Below are positions 18,373 to 27,878 of a stretch of 43,840 nt of DNA, one piece after another. Under the pieces are notes generated by a model. That model ran no database searches. It saw only the letters and a list, made by a program, of their open reading frames with translations, and was not told where the DNA came from. The position numbers were made by a program, and so were the translations under genes. Each line of letters begins with the position of its first letter. Position 1 is the first letter of the stretch. Source of the stretch: Rickettsia sp. GTDB taxonomy: Bacteria; Pseudomonadota; Alphaproteobacteria; Rickettsiales; Rickettsiaceae. The DNA lies in contig JAIFLQ010000064.1 in assembly GCA_020048975.1 (NCBI GenBank), positions 1-43,840 of the forward strand, written 5' to 3'.

Positions 18373-19092
18373 ATGGAGGATATAATAGATTCTTCTGCGA
18401 GGTTGTAAAGATCTCAAAACCACTACTAGTCACACCAATTGTATGTTCAAACTGAGCTGATAGAGATTTATCCCTTGTAGTTACAGTCCAACCATCAATT
18501 TTGCTCAAAATAGTTTCATAACTACCAGCATTTACCTAGTTGGTTCATCGTGAAAAACCCTACCAATACCATGACCAGTATAATCCCTTACCACTGAATA
18601 ATTATGCTTCTCCACGTGCTTTTGAATTGCATAACCAACATCACCAAGTCTTACTCCTGGTTTTACCATTTCTATACCGATCATCATAGCCTCGTAGGTA
18701 ACCTGAATAAGACGTTTTGGCTTTACAGCTACATCGCCAACATAAAACATTCTACTAGTATCACCATGCCAACCATCAAGTATTACTGTTACATCAATAT
18801 TAATGATGTCGCCTTTCTTTAGATTTTTGTCAGAGGGTATACCATGACACACTACATGATTAATAGAAGTGCATATTGATTTAGGAAATGGAACTGAACC
18901 GCCACCATTATAATTAAGAGGCGCTGGGATTGCGCCATTTCTAGTAATAAATTCATGGCACAAATCATTAAGATGATTTGTTGTTACCTCAGGTTTGATA
19001 TAATCGGTAATAAAATCAAGAGTTTCTGCGGCTAGTTTTCCCGCTGCTCGCATTTTAGCAAAATCATCTTTATTGTGAATTTTTACGCTCAT
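18356..19092 (-). pseudogene. map: Methionine aminopeptidase, broken by internal deletion and frameshift
   Basis: The first 186 codons read as a type I methionine aminopeptidase, from MSVKIHNKDDFAKMRAAGKL to GHGIGRVFHDEP, then stop at 18532-18534. Metal ligands Asp (NIDVTV), Asp (HGDTSR) and His (GHGIG) are present. A different frame resumes at 18535 with VNAGSYETILSKIDGWTVTT and continues through AQFEHTIGVT to PPYANRE and TGA (18356-18358). This is the true family C-terminus, including the last Glu ligand. Between DEP and VNAG about 24 residues are missing, including the FTxEPM motif with the fourth metal ligand (E. coli Glu204). A second oddity is a five-residue insert (GGSVP) between NYNG and FPKS. 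Restoring the frame would not restore the ligand, so the gene cannot make a normal enzyme as written. Confidence 0.88.
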
Positions 19093-19270
19093 ATTGACTA
19101 ATTTAATAGTTACATTAAGGCTTTTAGTATAATAGTTTATTAATTTAAAGTCTAGTTCTAGTTAAGGTTGCTTTTTTTAATAGTTAATCAATTTTCTATA
19201 GAAATATTTTACTAAAGTTCATCCGCCAAAAGTTATTTTCGCAATAGCAAATAATTATTTTACCAAACAA

Positions 19271-19606
19271 CTACCAAGCGTTCTTTATTATTACAGGCCA
19301 TTTATATGGCTGAACAAAAACAAAATCAAATCTTATATCATAACCATTATATTTATTATTATAACTTAAGAATAATTCAGCTGAACGTCTTATTCTATTT
19401 TGTTGATTTTTTGAAACTATATTTTCTGTTAGATTAGTTTTTCTGGCTTTGACTTCAACAAAAATCAACTTCTTACCTTTACTAACAATAATATCAATCT
19501 CTCCAACAAATCTTTTTTTACGATGATGGACTATATTATAGAACTTTAGTTTGTAAATTAGTATTGTTAAATATTCAGCAAATAAACCGAATTGGTACGG
19601 CGTCAT
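19271..19606 (-). CDS. yraN: YraN/UPF0102 family protein
   Basis: A 111-residue protein with the endonuclease-like YraN fold. The signature GEIDIIVSKGKK followed by LIFVEVKARK matches the D-ExK core of restriction-like nucleases, although family function is not established. The N-terminus (GLFAEYLTILIYKLKFY) matches the family opening GxxAExxAxxxLxxxGY. Its first four bases overlap the end of the upstream proP gene. The spacer behind it (19093-19270) has no visible gene. Confidence 0.85.
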   Translation of the reverse strand: MTPYQFGLFAEYLTILIYKLKFYNIVHHRKKRFVGEIDIIVSKGKKLIFVEVKARKTNLTENIVSKNQQNRIRRSAELFLSYNNKYNGYDIRFDFVFVQPYKWPVIIKNAW

Positions 19607-20874
19607 TTTGGTTTTAAATTAGCCTCAATTAAATTGTTAATCGTAGTTTTCATAAAATAAATTACAACTAGAAAAGCTAATGAAGTGAACATGATATAAA
19701 AAGCTGGAGCGTAATATAGATCAGTTACCTTTACAAGCCACATAGAAATAACAGCTGATGTCCCGCCAAATAAAGCAACACCAAGATTATAACTAAAAGC
19801 TACGCCAGTAAAACGCTCCTCTGGTGAAAATAATGAAATAATAAATATGTATGCAGTACCTGAAATAAGCCCCCCTAACATGGCAATTATTGTTAGGGCA
19901 GTGATTTGTTTCCACATCTCTGCACACGCAAGTAACATAAAAGCAGGAATAGAGATAATAACTATTGCTATTGATGATATAATAATCATTTTAAATCTAC
20001 CAATATAATCTGAAATATACCCAGATACTGGCATAGTTAGCATCATAACTACTGAAGAATAAGAAAGATACACAAGGGCTATTGTTTTATCAAATCCCAT
20101 TATTTCAATATAAAAAATATTTATGTATGTTTTTATAATATATACTATGCTACTTGCAGCTCCACCAAGACAGCAAGTTACTAGCATTGCAGGCCATGAA
20201 CTTCGGATAACATGAGTAAATGGCATTTTTAGGGTTCGCTTTTTTTCAGCTAGCATTTCGAATATAGGGGTTTCCGATACTCTGAGTCTAAAATAAAAAC
20301 CTACTATTCCCATCAGTCCGCCAAGAATAAAAGCAAATCGCCAAACAAATTCCATCCCTGGAAATAATAGCTCCAAAACTATACCAACAACACTGGCAAG
20401 CAAGGTACCAGCAATATTCGATGCATTAACTATTCCAGCTGTAAAACCAGGTCTTAAATTTTGATAGTGTTCAAGAATGAATATAGCAGCTCCTGCTCCT
20501 TCTCCGCTTATGCACAAACCTTGAATTAGTCGCATCATAACTAATAACACAGGGGCACTATACCCTATTTCACTGTAATTTGGTATAAAGCCGATGATAA
20601 AAGTGGTCGTAGTCATACCAAGCATTGAAGTGATGAGAGAAACTCTTCTTCCATACTTATCGGCAATATAGCCAAAAATAATTCCGCCTATTGGCCTCAT
20701 TAAGAATCCGACAGCAAACACAGAAAGGCTGGATAAAGTTTGAACTATCTGAGAATCTGATGGAAAAAATGCACGACCTATAGATAAAGAAAAGACTGCG
20801 TAAACAGTAAAATCATAATATTCCAGTATATTTCCAGAAATAGCTGATAAAAAAATAGATCTTCTTTTGTTCAT
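19603..20874 (-). CDS. proP: MFS transporter, ProP-type metabolite:H+ symporter
   Basis: A 423-residue polytopic protein with about 12 transmembrane helices. The opening ISGNILEYYDFTVYAVFSL and the loop FGYIADKYGRRVSLI are typical of the metabolite:H+ symporter branch that includes proline/betaine (ProP), citrate and ketoglutarate carriers. Rickettsiae carry many ProP paralogues whose substrates are mostly unproven, so uptake of a host metabolite is a reasonable but unproven role. RLIQGLCISGEGAGAAIF in helix 4 is also characteristic. It is followed by yraN with a four-base overlap. Confidence 0.88.
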   Translation of the reverse strand: MNKRRSIFLSAISGNILEYYDFTVYAVFSLSIGRAFFPSDSQIVQTLSSLSVFAVGFLMRPIGGIIFGYIADKYGRRVSLITSMLGMTTTTFIIGFIPNYSEIGYSAPVLLVMMRLIQGLCISGEGAGAAIFILEHYQNLRPGFTAGIVNASNIAGTLLASVVGIVLELLFPGMEFVWRFAFILGGLMGIVGFYFRLRVSETPIFEMLAEKKRTLKMPFTHVIRSSWPAMLVTCCLGGAASSIVYIIKTYINIFYIEIMGFDKTIALVYLSYSSVVMMLTMPVSGYISDYIGRFKMIIISSIAIVIISIPAFMLLACAEMWKQITALTIIAMLGGLISGTAYIFIISLFSPEERFTGVAFSYNLGVALFGGTSAVISMWLVKVTDLYYAPAFYIMFTSLAFLVVIYFMKTTINNLIEANLKPK

Positions 20875-21004
20875 TGAATTATCATTATTATATCAATTAC
20901 TTGATTCTTTGCTTTTTAAACTCAAGACTTTAAAGCCTACTTGCGCCAGATTATAGACAACAAAAACTATTTGTGAAATAAAATTTATGAATAACTAAAA
21001 CTAA

Positions 21005-22399
21005 CTAAGCATCGAAAGATTTTGTAATATCTTCTATAACTTTTTTTGCATCACCAAACAACATTAGAGTATTATCTTGAAAGAACAGTTCATTTTGTAT
21101 ACCAGCATAGCCAGAGGCCATAGATCTTTTGATGAAAAAAATAGTTTTAGCAAGAGATACATCCAAAATTGGCATACCAAAAATAGGACTGTTTGGATCA
21201 GATTTTGCTGCTGGATTAGTTACGTCATTTGCTCCAACCACCAAAACTATATCAGTTGCTCCAAAATCACCATTTATCTCATCAAGCTCAAAAACATCAT
21301 CATAGTCTATATTAGCTTCGGCAAGCAAAACATTCATGTGTCCTGGCATTCTTCCAGCAACTGGATGAATAGCAAATCTTACTTTTACACCTTTTTTCTT
21401 TAAATGATCCGTCATTTCTTTTATAGCATGCTGAGACTGAGCTACCGCCATACCATATCCTGGTACAATAATAACTGAATCAGCATATTGCATTTGGTAG
21501 GCTGCGTCCTCTGCGCTACTAATTTTAGCTTGTCTTTCATCGTCACCAACTTGATCTTGAACTTTTCCAGATGATTTAAAAGCTCCAAAAATAACATTCA
21601 GCAATGAGCGGTTCATTGCCTTACACATTATATAGCTCAAAATAGCACCACTGGCGCCAACAAGGGCTCCAGTGATTATAAGTAAACTATTACCAAGAGT
21701 AAATCCAATACCAGCCGCTGCCCATCCAGAATAGGAATTTAACATAGAAACAACTACAGGCATATCAGCTCCGCCAATAGGAACAATGAGTAACACACCT
21801 AATATTAGAGATATTATGATTATAAGAGTAAATAAGAAAATACTTTGGTTATTAGCAAAATAAACCATCATTGTTATAAGAAAAATGGTCATAAGCAGGC
21901 ACACATATTGCTGACCTAAAAACTTTAATGGTTTTGAATTAATAAAACCTTGCAACTTACCAAAAGCTACAATTGAACCACTGAAAGTTATCGCCCCAAT
22001 AGCTGCTCCAAGTGACATCTCAATTCTAGCTGAGAAAGGAATCAAACCACCTTCACCAATACCAAAATTTTCTGGCAATAATAAAGCTGCAAAAGCAACA
22101 AATACCGCCGCAAGACCAACAAAAGAGTGAAACCCAGCTACTAGCTCAGGCATTGAAGTCATTGGAATTTTTCTAGCAACATATGCACCAACGACTCCCC
22201 CTAAAGATACAGTAATTAATAATGGAATTTTGTGATAAAAATCAGGTAGCGAAAATGTTGCAAACAAAGCTAGTAACATTCCAAACATTCCTATTAAACT
22301 GCCCCTTCTTGCTGATTTGGGCGAAGATAATCCTTTCAGTGAAAAAATAAAACAAATAGCTGCTACTAAATATAATATTTCGATTAAATGTACTGACAT
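21005..22399 (-). CDS. pntB: NAD(P) transhydrogenase subunit beta
   Basis: A 464-residue subunit with about eight to nine transmembrane helices and a C-terminal NADP(H)-binding domain (dIII). dIII shows [48 protein letters not shown] and [10 protein letters not shown], all family hallmarks. With PntA it couples proton movement to hydride transfer from NADH to NADP+, supplying NADPH. It lies 19 bases after the pntA2 stop as the last gene of pntA-pntA2-pntB. Confidence 0.96.
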   Translation of the reverse strand: MSVHLIEILYLVAAICFIFSLKGLSSPKSARRGSLIGMFGMLLALFATFSLPDFYHKIPLLITVSLGGVVGAYVARKIPMTSMPELVAGFHSFVGLAAVFVAFAALLLPENFGIGEGGLIPFSARIEMSLGAAIGAITFSGSIVAFGKLQGFINSKPLKFLGQQYVCLLMTIFLITMMVYFANNQSIFLFTLIIIISLILGVLLIVPIGGADMPVVVSMLNSYSGWAAAGIGFTLGNSLLIITGALVGASGAILSYIMCKAMNRSLLNVIFGAFKSSGKVQDQVGDDERQAKISSAEDAAYQMQYADSVIIVPGYGMAVAQSQHAIKEMTDHLKKKGVKVRFAIHPVAGRMPGHMNVLLAEANIDYDDVFELDEINGDFGATDIVLVVGANDVTNPAAKSDPNSPIFGMPILDVSLAKTIFFIKRSMASGYAGIQNELFFQDNTLMLFGDAKKVIEDITKSFDA

Positions 22400-22418
22400 A
22401 GTAAAAATTATTTGTGAA

Positions 22419-22820
22419 TTATTTCTTTTTAAACATTTCGAGCATTCTCTCTGTTACTATAAAGCCTCCGAAAATATTTATCGAAGCCAAAAAAGCAGCA
22501 AAGAACCCCAAGACCATCGATAAACTAAAACCCTGAGAGCTAGAAGCGATTAGCGCCCCTATTATAATAATCCCAGATATAGCATTAGTAATAGACATAA
22601 GAGGAGTATGTAATGCTGGAGTTACTTTCCATACAACATAATAACCAACAAAGCATGCCAAGGAAAATATGGTAATTGCAAATATGAATGGATCAACTGT
22701 AGAAACATTATGAACTTGCGTTTCTGTTGCTAAAGAATTTAGTTTCTCAGATAACAACATAGCTTTTTCAGATAATTCTGCCGCCTGTTTAGAGGCAATT
22801 GATAGCTCTTGATTCATCAA
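22419..22820 (-). CDS. pntA2: NAD(P) transhydrogenase alpha subunit, membrane part
   Basis: A 133-residue protein corresponding to the C-terminal membrane segment of E. coli PntA. It has a polar N-terminal helix and three to four transmembrane helices, including [20 protein letters not shown] and [13 protein letters not shown], which are diagnostic. The alpha subunit is split into two genes as in many alphaproteobacteria, so this is normal and not a frameshift. It starts nine bases after the pntA stop. Confidence 0.94.
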   Translation of the reverse strand: MMNQELSIASKQAAELSEKAMLLSEKLNSLATETQVHNVSTVDPFIFAITIFSLACFVGYYVVWKVTPALHTPLMSITNAISGIIIIGALIASSSQGFSLSMVLGFFAAFLASINIFGGFIVTERMLEMFKKK

Positions 22821-22829
22821 ATTAACTCC

Positions 22830-24014
22830 CTACATCTTAAATTTTTTATTCATCATTTTACCTTCTGTCCCTATCAGCATTTCCTCAACAATCTCATCGG
22901 AAAAATCGATTTTACCATTTTTTATGGCATGCTCTAAAAAATTATATAAATTCTTTGCGTATAATTTTGAAGCATCAGTAGCAACTCTTGCGGCTATATT
23001 TGACCAACCAATAATCTTTACACCTTTTTTACTTACTATTTTGTCCAGAACAGAATCCTCAACATTTCCACCAGTAGCTGTTGCTATATCAACGATCACT
23101 GAACCTGGTTTCATTTTAGAAACCATATTTTTAGTAAGAAGAACTGGCGCTTTCTTTCCTGGGATTTGCGCTGTAGTAATAACTATGTCAAAATTACCTA
23201 TTATTCCAAGTAAAAATGCTTCTTGAATTGCAGCAAAATCCTTTGTTACTTCTTTTGCATAACCGGACTTCTCTTCTCTATCCTTCATTTCCCCTGCTGG
23301 ATATACAAATTTTGCACCTAAACTTTCTACTTGTTCCTTTGTTATAGCTCTTACATCATAAGCAGAAACAGCAGCACCCAACCTTTTTGCTGTAGCAATT
23401 GCTTGCAAACCAGCAACTCCAACGCCAAGAATTAGTGTTTTTGCTGGATTTATAGTTCCTGCTGCAGTCATCATCATAGGAAAAGCTCTATCATAATAAT
23501 AGCAAGCTTCAATCACTGCCCTATAACCAGCTAAATTACTTTGGGACGATAAAACATCCATATTTTGAGCTCTGGTAATCCTTGGAACCAATTCCATAGC
23601 TATAGTCGACAAATTCTTGGATATTGCTTTATCTATATAGTCACTATGAGAGTGAGGAGATAGCAAGCCAATTATTGTTGCCCCAGTTTTAGCTATATTA
23701 ACTTCATTTAGCTTTTCTTCAATTGGTGATGGCTGCACCTTAAGGATAATATCAGCATCAGAAATAATTTCTAAGGGAACGGCTGAAACTTTAGCACCAG
23801 CAGCTATGTATTCTTCATCTGAAAAATTAGCAGTTATGCCAATAGATTTTTCAACGAATACACTGTAACCTTTTTTAAGGTATAGTTTTACTATGTCAGG
23901 CGTGATTGCAACCCTGTTTTCTCCTTTTGCTCTTTCTTTTAATGCAGCAATTTTAACGGTCATTGTTTTTACTGATAAAAAATATTTATTACTATTTGAA
24001 CTTATAGTACTCAT
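22830..24014 (-). CDS. pntA: NAD(P) transhydrogenase alpha subunit, NAD-binding part
   Basis: A 394-residue NAD(H)-binding domain (dI) of transhydrogenase. Motifs are LKERAKGENRVAITPD near the N-terminus, the Rossmann segment ILGVGVAGLQAIATAKRLGA and IVDIATATGGNVE. The frame is open from 24014, but the conserved sequence begins at an internal ATG (23961-23963, MTVKIAALKERAKG); the true start may be there, giving 377 residues. The first gene of the pnt operon, it is divergent from lolA across a 45-base spacer. Confidence 0.94.
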   Translation of the reverse strand: MSTISSNSNKYFLSVKTMTVKIAALKERAKGENRVAITPDIVKLYLKKGYSVFVEKSIGITANFSDEEYIAAGAKVSAVPLEIISDADIILKVQPSPIEEKLNEVNIAKTGATIIGLLSPHSHSDYIDKAISKNLSTIAMELVPRITRAQNMDVLSSQSNLAGYRAVIEACYYYDRAFPMMMTAAGTINPAKTLILGVGVAGLQAIATAKRLGAAVSAYDVRAITKEQVESLGAKFVYPAGEMKDREEKSGYAKEVTKDFAAIQEAFLLGIIGNFDIVITTAQIPGKKAPVLLTKNMVSKMKPGSVIVDIATATGGNVEDSVLDKIVSKKGVKIIGWSNIAARVATDASKLYAKNLYNFLEHAIKNGKIDFSDEIVEEMLIGTEGKMMNKKFKM

Positions 24015-24059
24015 TCATTACTATGTAAAAACTTAAATCGAATTTACAGAGCAATTTTT

Positions 24060-24731
24060 ATGAATAATCTTACAGCCAAGACACATAAATTCAGAAACCA
24101 GAGTTTTGTTAATTTAATAATATTACTATTAATAATATTTAGAATAAATTTTGCATTCGCATCAACTGAAGATCAAATCATAGAAAATATTAAATCCTCA
24201 ATCCAGAATATTCAATCAGTAGCTATTAGCTTCGAGCAATCCGATTCAAAAGGAACAAAAGCAACTGGTGTTCTAGTAATAAACAAACCGCACAAGTTTA
24301 GAGTAAACTATTTCAAACCATTTCCACTATTGATCGTAGGGAATAAAAGCTATGTTTCTGTTTATGATGATGAAATGGAAAATTTAAGCAGAATCTCTGC
24401 AGAAGAAAATATTTTTAATTTTTTACTAATTGACAAAATAAACTTTGATGATCAATTTGAAGTTATCTCTGCAAAAGAAACAACTGGTCACTACCAGCTT
24501 AAATTAAATCATTTAGATTCAGGAAAAACAAGTGAAATTGTTTTTAACAAGAACACAAAAAATATTGAAATGATGGAAATAGTCGAAGAGAATAACGTAA
24601 TTAAACTGAAATTTGGGGCAACTAAGAAGCTTAGTAAAATAAATAACAAACTATTTATTTTACAAGATCCAGATATTTTTGGTAAACCAGAATATTTGGA
24701 TCAAGATCAACTAGAAAAGAATTATGAATAG
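24060..24731 (+). CDS. lolA: Outer-membrane lipoprotein carrier protein LolA
   Basis: A 223-residue periplasmic chaperone that ferries lipoproteins from the LolCDE complex to the outer membrane. An N-terminal signal peptide (hydrophobic IILLLIIFRINFAFA, cleavage near residue 34) precedes the LolA body: IQSVAISFEQSDSKGTKATG, VINKPHKFRVNYFKPFPLL, and a late SEIVFNKNTKNIEMMEIVEE. The motif order follows family members such as rickettsial LolA. The gene stands alone on the plus strand and converges with the orphan membrane protein gene. Confidence 0.85.
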   Translation: MNNLTAKTHKFRNQSFVNLIILLLIIFRINFAFASTEDQIIENIKSSIQNIQSVAISFEQSDSKGTKATGVLVINKPHKFRVNYFKPFPLLIVGNKSYVSVYDDEMENLSRISAEENIFNFLLIDKINFDDQFEVISAKETTGHYQLKLNHLDSGKTSEIVFNKNTKNIEMMEIVEENNVIKLKFGATKKLSKINNKLFILQDPDIFGKPEYLDQDQLEKNYE

Positions 24732-24818
24732 GCACTTCATATTATATTACTTTATCTTTACCTATTAAAAAATAGAAGATTATTCAATTTTCATGCATCA
24801 AGGGCGGAACAGTAACTC

Positions 24819-25334
24819 TCATAAATCTACTGAAGTAAAGTTTACAGAATCACCTAGAAACTCAGCATGGTCTAAATTATTTATTTTTCCAGATTGCGCC
24901 ATAGAAATCGATGTAATATATGTATTTAGAGCTTTTTTTTCTAATGATTCTCTAGTATTTGCAATTATTACATCACCAAGGTTATTATTGATTAATACTT
25001 CCTCTACTTGAGAATCGTTAACTAGTCTATGCGATTCGGGTTCATTGTTCTTATTTCCATCATTTTTAATACGAACAGCTTCTTCAGAATAATTTTCATC
25101 ATTGCTATATATTATTGTTATTTTGTTTAATGTGATTATTTTTGTACCTTCTTTAGTCACTTCATTAGTAAGCTCAATTTTTGAATCTTGCCTATCTCTA
25201 AAATTGGATTTTATTTTAACGTAAGCAACTGTCAGTATTGTTCCTAATAAAGAACAACACGATAATGCTATCGTTACTATTTGAGAACCAGATAGAGTGT
25301 CTGGGGATTCGTTGGTATAAGTTAAATTTTGCAT
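24819..25334 (-). CDS. Orphan single-pass membrane protein
   Basis: A 171-residue protein that I do not recognise. One transmembrane helix lies near the N-terminus (about 20-40, IVTIALSCCSLLGTILTVAY), followed by a Lys/Arg stretch and then a polar, Asn/Glu/Asp-rich region with no obvious domain. By the positive-inside rule the long C-terminal part would face the cytoplasm. It lies between lolA (convergent) and spoT (48 bases upstream on the same strand), so it may be transcribed with spoT. It is reasonably long with codon use like its neighbours, so it is probably a real gene. Confidence 0.6.
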   Translation of the reverse strand: MQNLTYTNESPDTLSGSQIVTIALSCCSLLGTILTVAYVKIKSNFRDRQDSKIELTNEVTKEGTKIITLNKITIIYSNDENYSEEAVRIKNDGNKNNEPESHRLVNDSQVEEVLINNNLGDVIIANTRESLEKKALNTYITSISMAQSGKINNLDHAEFLGDSVNFTSVDL

Positions 25335-25382
25335 AATAATCTCACTTTTTATTTAAATCGAAATCTACACTTTAAAAATAAA

Positions 25383-27548
25383 TTATCTATCGCTTTTATC
25401 TCTATCTATATATTGTACTACTTTCTTAACTCTAAGTGCATTGATAATTTCACCTATATGCTTAGAAGATTTAACTTCTACATCAAATAACATTTCAAAA
25501 TAATCATTATTACGACTTGTTATCTTAAAGTTAGTTATATTTCCACCACATATAGCAATTTCTCCCGCTAGGGCAGAAAGGCTTCCAGGCTCATTTAATA
25601 ATAAAATTTTTATTCTTGCAACAAAAGGTATATTGGATTTATTGCTATCCCAAGTAAGATCAAGTATTCGCTCTGGCATACCTGCAAAATTATTTAACAT
25701 TTCACAATCAGAAGTATGAATTGTAACACCACTACCTGTATGAACAATACCAACTATTCTATCCCCAGGAAGAGGATGACAACATTTAGCATAATGCATA
25801 GCCATCCCTGGTATTAAACCTTTTATCGGGATGGCATTTTTTTCTTGTGAACTTAAGGAAGTTTTTTTACCAAATTTTAATAAAGACAGAGTCGAACTTA
25901 ATTTGCTTTTTTTAGGGGCGGTCATTTCTATTACTTCTTCTCGAGTAATTGTTCCTTCACCAATTGCAAAAAATAATTCATCAATGGATTTTTTAAAAAA
26001 TTTACAAGCTATTAAAAGTGCTTTTGATTCGTCTTCTATTTTATTAACTTTAAACGCTTTTTGAATAATTGTTTTGCCGAGTTTTATATGTTGATTTCTT
26101 AATTGGCTCTGAATAACTTTTTGAATTTCTCCTCGAGCCTTGCCAGTAATGACAAATTTTTCCCATGATGGAGAAGCTGTTTGGTGTTTAGAGGTTATTA
26201 TCTCAACCTGATCACCGTTAAAAAGTTGTGTTTTTAACGGAACTATCTTTCCATTGATTTTTGCACCCACACAATTATTTCCTATATCTGAGTGAACCAT
26301 ATAGGCAAAATCAACTGTTGTCGCCCCTTTCGGCAAGGCTATTAAATTGCCTTTTGGAGTGAAACAAAATACCTGATCATAGTACATTGCTAATTTAGTA
26401 TTTTGTAGAAATAAATCAGGATCACTATCTTGATCTAAAATTGAAAGTAATTCTCTAATCCATGTGTATTTCTTGCTATCTACAACATCATTGTGAGCTT
26501 GTTTGTAACGCCAATGAGCCGCCACTCCAAACTCAGCTATATCATGCATTTTATATGTTCTTATTTGTATTTCAATTTTTTGACGTAAAGGCCCTATAAC
26601 CACAGTGTGTAAAGACTGATAATCATTGTTTTTAGGCGTACTTATAAAATCTTGAAAATTATTAGGAACCATTTTATATTCACTATGAATTATACCAAGA
26701 GCTCTATAGCAATTTTCTTTTGTATCAACCACTACTCTGAAAGCTATTAAATCTGATAATTGATCTATACTGATGTTTTTTTGTTGCATTTTCATCCATG
26801 TAGAATAAGCCGTTTTTCTCCTACCTGAAACATCAGATTCTAGGCCTTGAATTTCAAGGGTTTTTTTTATCTCATCAATAATTTGTGGAATGTGTTCATC
26901 TTGCCCAGCTTCGATAGATTCAAATCGTTGAATTATTGATTGTCTAATATCTGGATTGAGAACTTGGAAACAAATATCTTGAAGCTCCTCTTTTATTCGC
27001 TGAACCCCTATTCTTTCAGCTAGTGGAGCATATATTTCAATGGTTTCTAACGCTATTCTTTTATTCTTTTCTTCATTAGTGATAAAGTTTATGGTACGCA
27101 TATTATGGAGACGATCAGCGAGCTTAACAAGTAGAACTCTTATATCATCACTCATTGCTATTAGTAATTTGCGAAAATTTTCTGCTTGGCGAATATTATC
27201 TGCTTTAAATTTAATTTTTGTAAGTTTAGTAACTCCATCAACTAATTTTGCAACGTCTTTGCCAAAGTTTTTTTCTATATCCTCAAAAGTTAGATCCGTA
27301 TCTTCAATAGTATCATGTAATATAGCTGTAACTATTGAATCGGTATCTAGACGCATTTCTGCAATTATTCCCGCTACTTCAAGAGGATGATGATAGTAAA
27401 GATCTCCAGATTCTCTTTGTTGAGTACCATGATACTTGACAGCAAAATCAATAGCTTTTCTTATCTTTTCTTCATCTATTGTTATATCATGAGATTTGTA
27501 CTTCTCTATTATATCTTGATAATCCAAATGCACTTGAAGTACTCCCAT
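25383..27548 (-). CDS. spoT: Full-length RelA/SpoT homologue, (p)ppGpp synthetase/hydrolase
   Basis: A 721-residue RSH protein that controls the alarmone (p)ppGpp. The hydrolase domain has YYHHPLEVA (His53/54), LHDTIEDT (His78-Asp79 and Glu82-Asp83) and RLHNMRTI. The synthetase domain has GRRKTAYSTWMKM, DLIAFRVVV with the catalytic Asp, TPKNNDYQSLHTVVIGP and IEIQIRTYKMH with the catalytic Glu. A TGS domain (VFCFTPKGNLIALPKGATTV), a Cys/His motif (AKCCHPLPGDRIVGIVH) and a C-terminal ACT domain follow. Both activities look intact. This differs from classical Rickettsia species, where spoT is usually in fragments. A spacer of 330 bases (27549-27878) with a repeat lies upstream. Confidence 0.95.
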   Translation of the reverse strand: MGVLQVHLDYQDIIEKYKSHDITIDEEKIRKAIDFAVKYHGTQQRESGDLYYHHPLEVAGIIAEMRLDTDSIVTAILHDTIEDTDLTFEDIEKNFGKDVAKLVDGVTKLTKIKFKADNIRQAENFRKLLIAMSDDIRVLLVKLADRLHNMRTINFITNEEKNKRIALETIEIYAPLAERIGVQRIKEELQDICFQVLNPDIRQSIIQRFESIEAGQDEHIPQIIDEIKKTLEIQGLESDVSGRRKTAYSTWMKMQQKNISIDQLSDLIAFRVVVDTKENCYRALGIIHSEYKMVPNNFQDFISTPKNNDYQSLHTVVIGPLRQKIEIQIRTYKMHDIAEFGVAAHWRYKQAHNDVVDSKKYTWIRELLSILDQDSDPDLFLQNTKLAMYYDQVFCFTPKGNLIALPKGATTVDFAYMVHSDIGNNCVGAKINGKIVPLKTQLFNGDQVEIITSKHQTASPSWEKFVITGKARGEIQKVIQSQLRNQHIKLGKTIIQKAFKVNKIEDESKALLIACKFFKKSIDELFFAIGEGTITREEVIEMTAPKKSKLSSTLSLLKFGKKTSLSSQEKNAIPIKGLIPGMAMHYAKCCHPLPGDRIVGIVHTGSGVTIHTSDCEMLNNFAGMPERILDLTWDSNKSNIPFVARIKILLLNEPGSLSALAGEIAICGGNITNFKITSRNNDYFEMLFDVEVKSSKHIGEIINALRVKKVVQYIDRDKSDR

Positions 27549-27575
27549 TAATTTTCTTAATCAGCCTGTATAATC

Positions 27576-27666
27576 AATTCAGATTGGGCGTTAGAAGCAA
27601 CAAGTCGAAGCATAAGAGAGTAGAGAGACAAGCAACTAGCAACGACGTACAAACTTCATCTGAATT
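27576..27666. repeat. Palindrome-ended repeat, rickettsial type
   Basis: The 9-base ends AATTCAGAT (27576-27584) and ATCTGAATT (27658-27666) are perfect inverted copies, and the whole unit is 91 bases. The interior is purine-rich with wording such as GAAGCAACAAGTCGAAGC and CAACGACGTACAAACTTC, G+C-richer than the flanks. From memory this resembles dispersed elements of Rickettsia. It is the same length as the element at 845-935 but not the same sequence. It lies between fliE and spoT. Confidence 0.6.
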
Positions 27667-27698
27667 TATTATAAGCTATAAGCCTATGCTAGGATATA

Positions 27699-27732
27699 TT
27701 TATAGAAATATAGAGTATAATATTTCTATAAA
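27699..27732. other. Perfect 13-bp A+T hairpin between fliE and spoT
   Basis: TTTATAGAAATAT (27699-27711) and ATATTTCTATAAA (27720-27732) are perfect inverted copies with an 8-base loop. It lies downstream of fliE and upstream of spoT, both on the minus strand. The stem has only two G-C pairs and no clear T-run follows, so a terminator role is weak. The rest of 27549-27878 shows no gene. Confidence 0.4.
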
Positions 27733-27878
27733 ATAGAATAGATTTGATGTTTTATAACCTGCCCTTAGTACAAACTATAAAAGTGGTAATCTACCGTAAT
27801 AATTATGATGGGTTGTTTATCTAAGAGTTTTTCTAGTGATTAAAAAATTATACTATAATTAAATTTGTTAACTCTAAA

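Noticed and set aside
18532-18540. Programmed ribosomal frameshift rescuing map
   Set aside because: There is no slippery heptamer, and the segment with a metal ligand is missing from both frames.
22419-24014. pntA split over two genes as a possible frameshift
   Set aside because: A separate membrane part of the alpha subunit is normal in alphaproteobacteria, and both genes have their own starts.
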